Source of the DNA: Lytechinus pictus
Lineage: Eukaryota > Echinodermata > Echinoidea > Temnopleuroida > Toxopneustidae
Assembly (NCBI RefSeq): GCF_037042905.1
Contig: NC_087246.1
Location: forward strand, 37,442,001 to 37,506,000
Length of the DNA stretch: 64,000 nt
Direction: 5' to 3'
Within the stretch, counting starts at the first letter, position 1. Each line of letters starts with the position of its first letter. A program made the position numbers and the translations under genes. The notes below the pieces were generated by a model, which was not told the origin of the DNA, did not search any database, and worked only from the letters and a program-made list of their open reading frames with translations. Positions 34,901 through 40,340 of this stretch are shown piece by piece.

Positions 34901-37900
34901 ATAACTTAGAAAGTATATGGACCTAGTTCATGAAACTTGGCCATAAGGTTAATCAAGTATTACTGAACATCCTGCCTGAGTTTCATGTCACATGACCAAG
35001 GTCAAAGGTCATTTAGGGTCAATGAACTTAGACCATGTTGGGGGAATCAACATCAAAATCTTAACCTAAGGTTAAGTTTTTGAAATGTCATCATAACTTA
35101 GAAAATATATGGACCTAGTTCATGAAACTTATACATAAGGTTAATCAAGTATCATTGAACATCCTGCATGAGTTTCACGTCACATGACCAAGGTCAAAGG
35201 TCATTTAGGGTCAATGAACTTTGGCCGAATTGGGGGTATCTGTTGAATTACCATCAAAACTTTGAGAGTTTATGGATCTGATTCATGAAACTTGGACATA
35301 ATAGTAATCAAGTATTACTGAACATCCTGTGCAAGTTTCAGGTCACATGATCAAGGTCAAAGGTCATTTAGGGTCAATGAACTTTGGCCAAATTGGGGTA
35401 TTTGTTGAATTACAGCCATAAATTTGAAAGTGTGTTGGTCTAGTTCATAAAACTTGGACATAAGAGTAATCAAGTATCACCGAACATCCTGTGCGAGTTT
35501 CAGGTCACATGATCAAGGTCGAAGGTCATGTAAGGTCAAAGAACTTTGGCCACGTTGGGGGTATTTGTTGAATTGCCATCATATCTCTATAAGTGTATTG
35601 GTCTAGTTCATAAAACGTGGAAATACGAGTAACCAAGTATCACTGAACATCTTGTGCGAGTTATAGTAGTTTTCAAAATCAGCACTGCTGCTATATTGAA
35701 TCGCGTGATGCAGGTGAGACGGCCAGAGGCATTCAACTTGTTATAAATTTACTTTTGTTCATTACAAGTTATATTTATTTTGTAGCATAGGACCTGTTGA
35801 ATAGAATGGTACATGGCAAAGTTCAATCAGATGTACGAATATTGACCTTTGACAATCGTTTGCAGAGCGAGAAGAAAAAAAACAAAAGTTCGGGTTTCAG
35901 CCGCCCCAGTCCCACGCCTTCAAAAAAATGTAAAGTATCACTGACAGAATACTAAAGTTTTCGCCAAATCTTGGATCAAATATGTCAAAAATTAATTCCA
36001 ACTCACATCTAGATGTCACTCTGTGTGATATCCAACGTTTTGATGAACATATAGCAACGCCCGAGCTTCTTCGGCGAAGTAAGTGGTTTTCCGAGACATG
36101 GACGCAGCCATCTTTGCTGAGATCGACTGCGCAACAGTCTGGAACTTGCTACACACCGATGCATGTCAATCGGTTTTTCTCTATTATACTCAATAGGAGC
36201 ATACACTTTTCTATGCAGATCTATATAGCAGCCAACCTATACGGTATGCACACGCAATATTAACACGGTAAATCATAGACAAGAGATACTATAGCGCAAA
36301 GAAAACGTACGGGCGGTTAAGGGCGGTTCAGTATGTAATAGGAAGGGCGGTCTCAGGCGGTTCAGGTGCTATTTGGTTAAGTTGATACCAAATTTAGCTG
36401 CCCGTTTTTATGTTAGAGCCGATTTTACTTGACACATCACCCCCGAAACGGTCATTTTTATACCGCGCAGTCAGCGCACCGTATGGGGTGTACATTGCCG
36501 TTCACTTTTGCATGGCGAGGACGATTCCCCTTCCATTCCATGAAAATGCCTTGAATTCCGGGCATAATGTAAACAAAATAAAGGTTGCTAACGCAAATAA
36601 GGGCTACCCACAACTCTTCCAGAGATAAAACTTACTTGTATAATAATTTCAGCCAAAAACCCTTGTCATGGTGATACATGTACATTCGTGGCGTCATATA
36701 CTCTGCGTTTTACACAAGTCAACACAGCTTGATAAAGCACGGTTAATATTTTTTCAGAGTTTAAATTATTTAAAAAAAATCTAATTAATGATCATTTTGA
36801 TGCCATAAAATTATTTTTTCGGCATCTCATACACACTTTTTAGGCATGTGAGAAGCATAAACCAACATTCACTCTGGTCAATCTTAAAATAGCACATAAC
36901 ACAAAGTTTATATACTACACATTGTTTCGCGTAATTTGTCTTTTTATAGATAGGTGTTAAGTAGCCAATCAAAATTTGGTATCAAGGTGACGTCATATCG
37001 GCTTTAAATTATGTTCAGTTGATTTTACGCCCAAAATTACCCTTAATCAACATGTTAAAGTAAAAATCTAACACAGACTATAATTTTGGCGCACTTTCAA
37101 CTCATTCTGGCCCAGTGTGCGGCGGTGTCGTCAACATTGAAATCTTAACCAAGGTTTAGTTTTTTGAAATGTCACCATAACTTAGAAAGTATATGGAACT
37201 AGTTCATGAAACTTGGACAAAAAAGTGATCAAGTCTTACTGAACATCCTGCCTCAGTTTCAGGTCACATGACCAAGGTCAAAGGTCATTTAGGGTCAATA
37301 AACTTAGACAATGTTGGGGGAATCAATATCGAAATCTTAATGAAGGTTAAGTATTTGAAATGTTGCATAACTTCGAAAGTATATGGACCTAGTTCATAAA
37401 ACTTATACATAAGGGTAATGGTGTGTCACTGGAGATCCTGCCTGAGTTTCAGGTCACATTATCAAGGTCAATGTCACTTAGGGTCAACAAACTTTGGCCA
37501 TGTTGGGATTATTTGAGGAATTGTCATCATAACTTTATTTATGGATCTAGTCCATGAAATTTTAGACATAAGAGCAACCACGTATCCCCGAATATCATGT
37601 GCGAGTTTCAGGTCACATGACCAAGGTCACCTACGTTCAACGAACTTTGGCCATGTTGGGGGTATTTGAGGAATTGTCATCATAACTTTAAAATTTTATG
37701 GATCTAGTTCATGAAACTTGGACATAAGAGCAGCAATGTATCCCTGCATACCCTGTGCACGTTTCAGGAACATGGCCAAGGTCAAAGGTCATTTAAAGGT
37801 CAATGAATTCTTGCCGTGTTGGGAGCATGTGTTGAATTGGCATCATAACTTAGAAAGCTTATGGATCTAGCTCATGAGACATAATGGTAATCAAGTATGA

Positions 37901-40340
37901 ATAATTGTTTTGCACATGTCTTAGTGCACATGATCATTGTTAACCCTCAATCTCCCGGGGTATTTTGATTCTTGTCAATCCCGGGGGGGGCCATTATGGC
38001 CCCCCCTTAAGATCTCGGCCGCCGATTGCGCGAGCGACGCAAAAATTTGCACACTGGTAGTGTGCGATGTAATCTACAAGGCTGTATGGTAAAATTTTCC
38101 AAAATAATGAGATTTTATTTTATATGAATTAATTATGCTAATTTATGCATAAATCATACTTTTTGCTATAATTCACTAAATAAAGCTCCTAGAATGCTAA
38201 TTTTTGTTTAAAAAATTCTTTGTAGCAATCTTAACAATCGCAATTAAAAAAACTTCGGTTCGGAAATCAATTTCTTATGTATTTTATTGTTTTATGAATT
38301 TCTTATGTATTTCTTTGTTTTTTTACTTTTTGTTTTTTATTGTTTTTTCAATGGAAATCATTCCAGACTTAGTTCTGATCATAAACAAGGCAAAATTAAT
38401 TCAGTTTAATCAGTAAAAGTAGAAATAATGATACATTTATGAATTTTGGCTAAATACACAATTTGCATTGGATTTGTACATGAAATCATGTTTATGAGCA
38501 ATTTTGGGTCTGACATGCACTTACATAATGTTGCATAATGTCGTAACCGTGTACCCGGGCGTCACAAATTTGGTCTCAAAATTTGCGCGAGACTTGAAAG
38601 TAAAAAGTCAGTGAGCGGCGAGGTCAAAAAAATTTGCGCAGCAGATATATCGCGAAAATTGTCAAGGGGGGGGGGCCATTATGGCCCCCCCCCCCGGGAG
38701 AATTAGGGTTAAAGGTCATTTTGGGTCAATGGATATATTTCATTATCACATTAGTGTTTTCTTCTGTGAATAATTATTCATTAACTGTTTTCAAAGGCAG
38801 CACTGCTGCTATATCGAATTGCGTAATGCAGACTGCCAGAGGCATTCCACTTGAGTGTTCATGTTCTGTATGATATCTTAGTTTCTAATACCTCTCGGCT
38901 CTTTTTGCATACAATACTCCCTTTTTAACCCAGAAAGGAAGAAAATATTTTTTCTAATTCCTGCTAATATTGTAAAAGCTGTTATGTGCACTGTGTTTCA
39001 ACTTCAAGGATTAAATTCCTTCCATGTCGCCATTCACGTTAATGAGGTTCAGTGCAGCACAATTTCTTGCTGAAAGAAAAACACCATGGCTGGGAATCCA
39101 AATTTTATATTCATACAGTTGCTGCTATTAACCCTATCCCGTATCAATTTCACTTTTTCCGACAAGCCACATTTATGCCATTATTTGTATATGAGATGTT
39201 AGACTTTTGATATCATTTGTTATTTTTTCTCTATTTTTTTTCATCATCTTCAGAAAATATTATATAAATGGCAAGAACTGTTAACATATACATGTATGTA
39301 TAGATGCATCCATGTTTGTATGTTTCCTTATTGCCCATCTTACATCATCTGCATTAATTATAGATTATTTAGATGTTCACAGTAAAATGATTATTATTAA
39401 TAATGATTGAAACTGATTGCTTTTACAGTCAGCTGCAACCCATATCAGGAGACTCATCCTCAGAAGAGTAAGCGGACCTTCCATTTTCAAAATAAAGAAC
39501 TATGTGAGAATGGTAAGTATTTGTTTTGAGCTTTGGCATTGGCTATTTGAGAGATGCCATTTATACTTTTCAATGTCCATCAGTTAGATTTCAGCTTCAT
39601 TTGAATGTTTTGTCTTATTTGCATGGCGTAAGTTTTGACATGGAATGTGCTTCTGTTCCTTGATATGATTGTCTTAATATCATATTGAATGCCATGCGTG
39701 ATATAGATTTCCAAGATTGTTCATTGCTGTTGTAGAACTATTTTTGTACTCTTATTGAGGATTTTAAATGGAATGACTATAATTGAATGTCTTGCCCAAT
39801 GACTTTGATTACATTCGTTAATTTGTAAGACCATTAACGAATCTCTTTGCCTTAGAACGAAATCAAAAGCAATTTTCATATCAAATTTTTTTTCTCTCTA
39901 TTTCTTCATGTACAATCTCTTTTTCATTTTGATTTTGATTTTTTTTTTCATGTCCATTCTCACTTCCATATACTTTTCCTTTATCATTTCCTTTCCATTT
40001 TCATTTCATTTCCATTTTTAATTTCCTTTCCATTTAATTTTCATTTCCATTTTCATTTCCTTTTTGTTTTATTTTCCATTTCCATATTGTTTCATTGTTG
40101 AATGATAATCATTTTCTTTTTATATTTCCTTTCCATTTTCATTTTCTTTTTAATTTCCATATTGTTTCATTGTTGAATGATAAACATTTTCTGTTTATGT
40201 TTCCTTTCCTTCATCATTTCAATTTTTCATTGAATGATAATCATTTTCTGTTTATATATATCATTCAGAGCATACACATCCCAAACTGTGGAAGAGTGAG
40301 ACTGAGACAAAGATTACCAGCATCTGGTCTTTACATGTGA
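7762..40340 (+). CDS. TINF2/TIN2-like protein with SPRR-repeat array (gene span, 14 coding exons)
   Basis: Predicted ~1293-residue protein. Coding exons: 7762-7965, 9236-9322, 10427-10633, 19877-22064, 22428-22483, 23624-23731, 24404-24529, 25315-25431, 27499-27618, 28026-28136, 28618-28899, 30105-30224, 39429-39512 and 40269-40340. All have AG/GT borders, and phases are 0 throughout except the exon 4/5 junction (phase 1). Residues 1-166 resemble the TIN2 N-terminal domain: from Met1 the match to human TIN2 is ungapped for about 48 residues, with Arg at position 13 in both and a shared F-x-R-V pattern. TIN2 bridges TRF1, TRF2 and TPP1 at vertebrate telomeres. The remainder is low-complexity: an SRRQSPRRQAPDDI array (exon 4), an acidic exon 5, CSV-motif exons, acidic repeats and a basic C-terminus. 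It is much longer than human TIN2 (about 450 residues). The TINF2 name is inference from the N-terminus only; the gene structure is better supported than the name. An untranslated first exon is likely, since an acceptor precedes the start at 7740. Confidence 0.6.
7982..8141. mobile_element. MITE, GGGGAG-type family, copy 1
   Basis: Imperfect palindrome: AGGGGAGTGTTTCATCAAC at the left pairs with ATGAAACGCTCCCC at the right. Inner arms contain GACAAGTTGTCAGATCTGAC and GTCCGACAAGTCC. About 160 bp, noncoding. Other copies are at 8142-8290, 13201-13360 and 58198-58356. Confidence 0.8.
8142..8290. mobile_element. MITE, GGGGAG-type family, copy 2 (tandem)
   Basis: Same family and orientation as the preceding copy, directly abutting it so that the junction reads CGCTCCCCAGGGGAGCG. 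The arms contain GACAAGTTGTCAGATCTGAC and end ATGAAACGCTCCCC. Confidence 0.8.
9236..9322 (+). CDS. Exon 2 of TINF2-like gene (residues 69-97)
   Basis: Acceptor CTGTTACAG and donor CAT|GTAAGT, phase 0 on both sides, 29 codons. It includes IVLDKMGRKETTEDAYSLID and ends at KYFPYIRIH. The spacing to a Phe-Pro pair matches the HHFP segment of the TIN2 N-terminal domain. Confidence 0.7.
9480..9666. repeat. Decayed element ends in intron 2
   Basis: 9480-9575 resembles, with many changes, the right end of the 15.7-19.2 kb satellite element (AACATAATGTAGGAATGTCCTT versus AACATAACTGTGGAACGTCCTT). 9620-9666 resembles the right end of the GTCTCGCCTGCA-hairpin family (GAATTGCGTAATACAGGC, then AAGACTGCC). 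Confidence 0.5.
9979..10200. repeat. Inverted array of ~39-bp units (3 + 3)
   Basis: Three units in one orientation (CCTTCCCGC ... AAGGCNGTTA) are followed by three in the opposite orientation (TTAACGGCCTTTGTGCGGGA). The block is GC-rich in AT-rich surroundings, and the whole can fold into one long hairpin. It lies in intron 2. Confidence 0.7.
10427..10633 (+). CDS. Exon 3 of TINF2-like gene (residues 98-166)
   Basis: Acceptor CATTCTTGTAG and donor CAG|GTATGG, phase 0, 69 codons. It encodes a charged helical segment (EVREQLLSIVCRNEYRHHE ... KKFLVQLVKNYVREVNDDL). The F-L-x-x-L-x-x-Y-x-x-x-x-x-x-x-L-x-P pattern fits the end of the TIN2 N-terminal domain. Confidence 0.75.
11401..11798. mobile_element. 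Palindromic MITE, GGCCCGAATT ends
   Basis: The left end GGCCCGAATTGACAAAG pairs with CTTTGTAAATTCGGGCC at the right. Inner arms also pair (AACCCATGGTTTATGCAGAT with AATCTGAATAAACCATGGGT; GCTGATGTGCGC with GCGCGCATCAGC). It sits inside another repeat: CTCTCTTATCCGGATACATA precedes it and ATAGGGACCAGCACC follows. Confidence 0.7.
12606..12626 (+). repeat. Poly-G tract
   Basis: Uninterrupted G-run of about 20 bases between ACTC and TCATAG. Similar G- or C-runs occur at 2331, 27693, 32812 and 53546. Confidence 0.9.
13201..13360. mobile_element. MITE, GGGGAG-type family, copy 3
   Basis: AGGGGAGCGTTTCATGAAAG at the left and GATGAAACACTCCCC at the right, with inner CCGACAAGTCC and CAGATCTGACAACTTGTCGG arms. 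It is in the opposite internal orientation to the copies at 8 kb and lies inside the 2.4-kb insert. Confidence 0.8.
15656..15694. repeat. Perfect 17-bp hairpin
   Basis: GTGTTCCAACTTACCCC, a 5-base spacer ATATC, then the exact reverse complement. The flank at 15468 (GGGGAGACCAGGGTTAG) looks like the outer part of the same decayed MITE. Confidence 0.85.
15719..19181. mobile_element. Non-autonomous element with perfect 20-bp TIRs carrying a satellite array
   Basis: TTAAGGACGTTCCACAGTTA at 15719-15738 and its exact reverse complement at 19162-19181 bound 3.46 kb. Both subterminal regions share TAGACCTCACGA-type sequence (about 15918 and 18440). The centre is an ~231-bp tandem array. There is no transposase-like frame. 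The element sits in intron 3 of the TINF2-like gene. Confidence 0.8.
16261..18346 (+). repeat. ~231-bp satellite, about nine units
   Basis: The anchor TCCATRTGCTCG or TCCATGTGCTTG recurs at 16261, 16483, 16717, 16943, 17180, 17414, 17651, 17882, 18121 and 18346 (spacing 222-239). Units share GTTGCGAGTTGGCTTGAAAA, GCGCCGAAAAC, TACCGTCTAAAATGC and AAAATCCATGTCATTTTCAT. Degenerate units extend to about 15.8 and 18.9 kb. Confidence 0.85.
19877..22064 (+). CDS. Exon 4 of TINF2-like gene: SPRR/SPKR repeat exon (residues 167-895)
   Basis: Acceptor TTTCCCTTGCAG and donor GAAG|GTGAGA; starts phase 0, ends phase 1. It opens with a non-repetitive stretch (HCDVHDFFNN ... LYSLLREIWNED), then an acidic Glu-rich block. 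A degenerate S-P repeat region follows (from about 20.45 kb), then about 19 units of a ~19-residue repeat, consensus SRRQSPRRQAPDDIRDLNE (about 20.9-22.05 kb). Most units contain S-P-[RK]-R, which fits the CDK consensus S-P-x-[KR] and resembles the SPKK-type minor-groove DNA-binding motif of sea urchin sperm histones. The frame would read through to a stop at 22102, but splicing at 22064 joins the acidic exon 5 in phase. Confidence 0.8.
20961..21251 (+). repeat. 141-bp higher-order duplication inside exon 4
   Basis: CTAGCAGACAGTCACCAAGG begins at 20961, 21102 and 21243, exactly 141 bases (47 codons) apart. The intervening blocks are nearly identical and include the extra IMTPDIR segment seen only here. 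A second multi-unit duplication links about 21407-21600 with about 21700-21950. Confidence 0.85.
22065..22427 (+). other. Intron 4 of TINF2-like gene
   Basis: Starts GTGAGA and ends ATATCAAG. AT-rich, with a short TCTATCTATAT/TCTCTCTGT pyrimidine stretch near 22305-22345. Nothing else recognised. Confidence 0.6.
22428..22483 (+). CDS. Exon 5 of TINF2-like gene (acidic, residues 896-914)
   Basis: 56 bases, enters in phase 1 and leaves in phase 0 before GTGAGT. Encodes GPDEDIEEPMDTDSDDFIL. The acidic run followed by F-I-L and then V from exon 6 resembles a SUMO-interacting motif. The exon is too short to be found as an ORF; the phase match with exon 4 is the main support. Confidence 0.7.
22484..23623 (+). 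other. Intron 5 of TINF2-like gene
   Basis: Starts GTGAGT and ends CTACACGCAG. Contains a minus-strand SINE copy (about 22912-23180); the rest is unremarkable. Confidence 0.6.
22912..23180 (-). mobile_element. SINE copy (minus)
   Basis: The reverse complement has the box-B-like GGTTCGAATCCCAACCATGG, then the ACCCAGTTGAGGTAAATGGG body, and a tail with ATGCGCTATACAAGAAC-type sequence. Same family as the copies at 1.1, 47.2, 54.7 and 61.1 kb. Confidence 0.7.
23624..23731 (+). CDS. Exon 6 of TINF2-like gene (residues 915-950)
   Basis: Acceptor CTACACGCAG, donor GAG|GTATGA, phase 0-0, 36 codons. Contains TLCRPRRCSVILKD, the first clear copy of the L-R-x-C-S-V motif repeated in later exons. Confidence 0.7.
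23867..24071. mobile_element. Short MITE, AGAGCTGCCAAG ends
   Basis: The left CAGAGCTGCCAAGTAGTACG pairs partly with TTTGCAGCTCTG at the right. The interior repeats AATACTGATTT. A similar decayed end (CTACTTGGCAGCTCT) occurs near 58180. Confidence 0.5.
24404..24529 (+). CDS. Exon 7 of TINF2-like gene (residues 951-992)
   Basis: Acceptor CTTTATGCAG, donor AAG|GTAAAT, phase 0-0, 42 codons. Contains VTKGHSP and RQLRLPPCSIMKEF, aligning with the K-x-x-[HR]-S-x ... L-R-L-R-x-C-S-V pattern of exons 9 and 12. Confidence 0.7.
24530..25314 (+). other. Intron 7 of TINF2-like gene
   Basis: Starts GTAAAT and ends GATTTCAG. AT-rich; nothing recognised. Confidence 0.6.
25315..25431 (+). CDS. Exon 8 of TINF2-like gene (residues 993-1031)
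   Basis: Acceptor TTGATTTCAG, donor AAG|GTACAA, phase 0-0, 39 codons. Contains SEVRQRSSPPRTEM (compare NEVKQRSQPITNT in exon 9) and SFMAMLGLTPTSK. Its LGLTP is one residue short of the F/Y-x-L-x-P motif that shelterin partners use to bind TRF proteins. Confidence 0.65.
25795..26712 (+). repeat. ~156-bp tandem array, about six units
   Basis: The anchor GCCTATTGATTTTGG recurs at about 25891, 26049, 26204, 26360, 26512 and 26669. Units share GTGGGCGGAGACATC, TTGCCATGGTAACA and AGAGATGTCCTTGTGAGCGC. The outer flanks (TATCCCCCGAACAGAGTTCG at the left; GACCCGCCGAGCATCTCT at the right) suggest a mobile element of about 25.72-27.14 kb in intron 8. Confidence 0.8.
27499..27618 (+). CDS. Exon 9 of TINF2-like gene (residues 1032-1071)
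   Basis: Acceptor CTCAAACCAG, donor GAG|GTAAGA, phase 0-0, 40 codons. Contains NEVKQRSQPITNT and LRLRRCSVVMVKLE, the best copy of the CSV motif. Confidence 0.75.
27619..28025 (+). other. Intron 9 of TINF2-like gene
   Basis: Starts GTAAGA and ends AAAATTAG. Includes a short poly-G run at about 27693-27703; nothing else recognised. Confidence 0.6.
28026..28136 (+). CDS. Exon 10 of TINF2-like gene (residues 1072-1108)
   Basis: Acceptor AAAATTAG, donor AGG|GTATGA, phase 0-0, 37 codons. Acidic: SYSDQEEEDQNIPFIQDHDR, the first copy of the acidic repeat that continues in exon 11. Confidence 0.7.
28618..28899 (+). CDS. Exon 11 of TINF2-like gene (residues 1109-1202)
   Basis: Acceptor GAAACTAG, donor GGG|GTATGC, phase 0-0, 94 codons. 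Three acidic repeats of about 31 residues: IIDPGQEIGDQSSSSFEDHN, IIDSDQEEGNQSTSFLLDHN and VADSGQEVEDQATPFLQHDN. Confidence 0.75.
28900..30104 (+). other. Intron 11 of TINF2-like gene
   Basis: Starts GTATGC and ends CCATAACAG. Mostly occupied by a 0.6-kb foldback element (29223-29834). Confidence 0.6.
29223..29834. mobile_element. Foldback MITE (~0.6 kb)
   Basis: TTTAAGGGTCAAGTCCACC at the left pairs with GGGTGGACTTGTCCTTTAA at the right. The two halves are complementary over most of their length: TTGATGAAATTTT/AAAATTTCATCAA types, ATGACATTTTAAAGTTT, and GCTCACTCACTATTTC against GAAATAGTGAGTGAGTG. Noncoding. Confidence 0.8.
30105..30224 (+). CDS. Exon 12 of TINF2-like gene (residues 1203-1242)
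   Basis: Acceptor TCCATAACAG, donor AAG|GTATGT, phase 0-0, 40 codons. Contains VKDLKRHSPQMNRLDLSR and RLRECSVRLRKYKK, another CSV-motif copy with a basic tail. Confidence 0.75.
31319..35741 (+). mobile_element. GTCTCACCTGCA-hairpin element, copy B
   Basis: Left hairpin GTCTCACCTGC ... GAGTGAGAC (31326 on); right end GATGCAGGTGAGACGGCC (about 35708), keeping the same A/T variant in both TIRs. The right half (34846-35741) has four ~165-190-bp repeats with DR1-type motifs. A 3.5-kb insert separates the halves. Confidence 0.65.
31380..34845. mobile_element. 3.5-kb insert in copy B, TIR CACGTACGTGCA
   Basis: CACGTACGTGCA at the left and TGCACGTACGTG at the right. GGCGGCG precedes and follows it (the latter at 34846-34852), consistent with a 7-bp target duplication. 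The interior is AT-rich with AAT-type microsatellite (about 32165-32275), a CT repeat (32722-32744) and C-runs; no coding frame recognised. Confidence 0.6.
34999..37791 (+). promoter_or_regulatory. Element-borne perfect DR1 motifs (AGGTCAAAGGTCA)
   Basis: Exact AGGTCAAAGGTCA at 34999, 35191, 35354, 37275 and 37779 in copies B and C, with a one-base variant at 35516. Another exact copy is at 14653 in copy A and one on the minus strand at 52506. Two AGGTCA half-sites spaced by one base are the classical HNF4/RXR-type DR1 site. Whether any is functional is unknown. Confidence 0.5.
35866..35955 (+). CDS. Candidate alternative terminal exon of TINF2-like gene
   Basis: A phase-0 acceptor (AATCGTTTGCAG) is followed by 29 codons and TAA: SEKKKNKSSGFSRP ... 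PSKKCKVSLTEY. The basic start and C-K-V-x-L-x-x-Y ending recall the CSV motif of exon 12. If used, the protein would be about 1271 residues. Against it: it lies inside the region interpreted as an insert in copy C. Confidence 0.3.
   Translation, partial: SEKKKNKSSGFSRPSPTPSKKCKVSLTEY
37940..38712. mobile_element. piggyBac-like MITE, TTAA-flanked, copy 1
   Basis: TTAACCCTCAATCTCCCGGG at the left and CCCGGGAGAATTAGGGTTAA at the right. TTAA duplicates flank CCC...GGG ends, as in piggyBac-type elements. Removing it restores the interrupted hairpin-element sequence around CATGATCATTGTTAA / AGGTCATTTTGGGTCAATGG. About 90% similar to the copy at 55.3-56.0 kb. No transposase. Confidence 0.8.
38975..39115 (-). 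mobile_element. Partial SINE (minus)
   Basis: CACCATGGCTGGGAATCC and GAGGTTCAGTGCAGCAC match the central part of the SINE family; the B box is damaged and the tail is missing. Confidence 0.5.
39429..39512 (+). CDS. Exon 13 of TINF2-like gene (residues 1243-1270)
   Basis: Acceptor GCTTTTACAG, donor ATG|GTAAGT, phase 0-0, 28 codons. Basic: HIRRLILRRVSGPSIFKIKN. Follows the 9.2-kb intron. Confidence 0.65.
39870..40268 (+). repeat. Pyrimidine-rich imperfect repeat before the last exon
   Basis: TTTCCATTTTCATTTCC-type repeats, then near-copies of GTTGAATGATAATCATTTTC at about 40097, 40174 and 40232. It runs into the acceptor ATATATCATTCAG of exon 14. Confidence 0.7.
40269..40340 (+). CDS. Exon 14 (last) of TINF2-like gene (residues 1271-1293)
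   Basis: Acceptor ATATCATTCAG, 23 codons and TGA: IPNCGRVRLRQRLPASGLYM. R-V-R-L-R-Q recalls the basic side of the CSV motif. The long AT-rich stretch after it is probably 3' UTR. Confidence 0.6.
   Translation, partial: SIHIPNCGRVRLRQRLPASGLYM

Larger units (their letters stand above)
30748..37119. mobile_element. Insert in copy C, TIR CACAGTGGGCC
   Basis: CACAGTGGGCC at the left and GGCCCAGTGTG at the right (one mismatch), with further inner pairing (AGTGCGCCAAAA and TTTTGGCGCACT). It is flanked by GGCGGCG and a diverged CGGCGGTG, the same position used by the insert of copy B. It encloses copy B. Confidence 0.55.
30693..38852 (+). mobile_element. GTCTCGCCTGCA-hairpin element, copy C (split)
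   Basis: The left end at 30693-30747 has the hairpin GTCTCGCCTGC ... GCGAGAC, then CTATAGGCGCCGC and GACGGCGGCG. The right half resumes at about 37120 (GGCGGTGTCGTCAACATTG), carries ~190-bp repeats with AGGTCAAAGGTCA, and ends near ATTGCGTAATGCAGACTGCC (about 38838). Between the halves lies a 6.4-kb insert; the right half is further split by a TTAA-flanked MITE. Confidence 0.65.
30225..39428 (+). other. Intron 12 of TINF2-like gene (9.2 kb)
   Basis: Starts GTATGT and ends GCTTTTACAG. Nearly filled by nested mobile elements from 30.7 to 38.9 kb plus a partial SINE. A candidate alternative terminal exon lies at 35866-35955. Confidence 0.65.
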
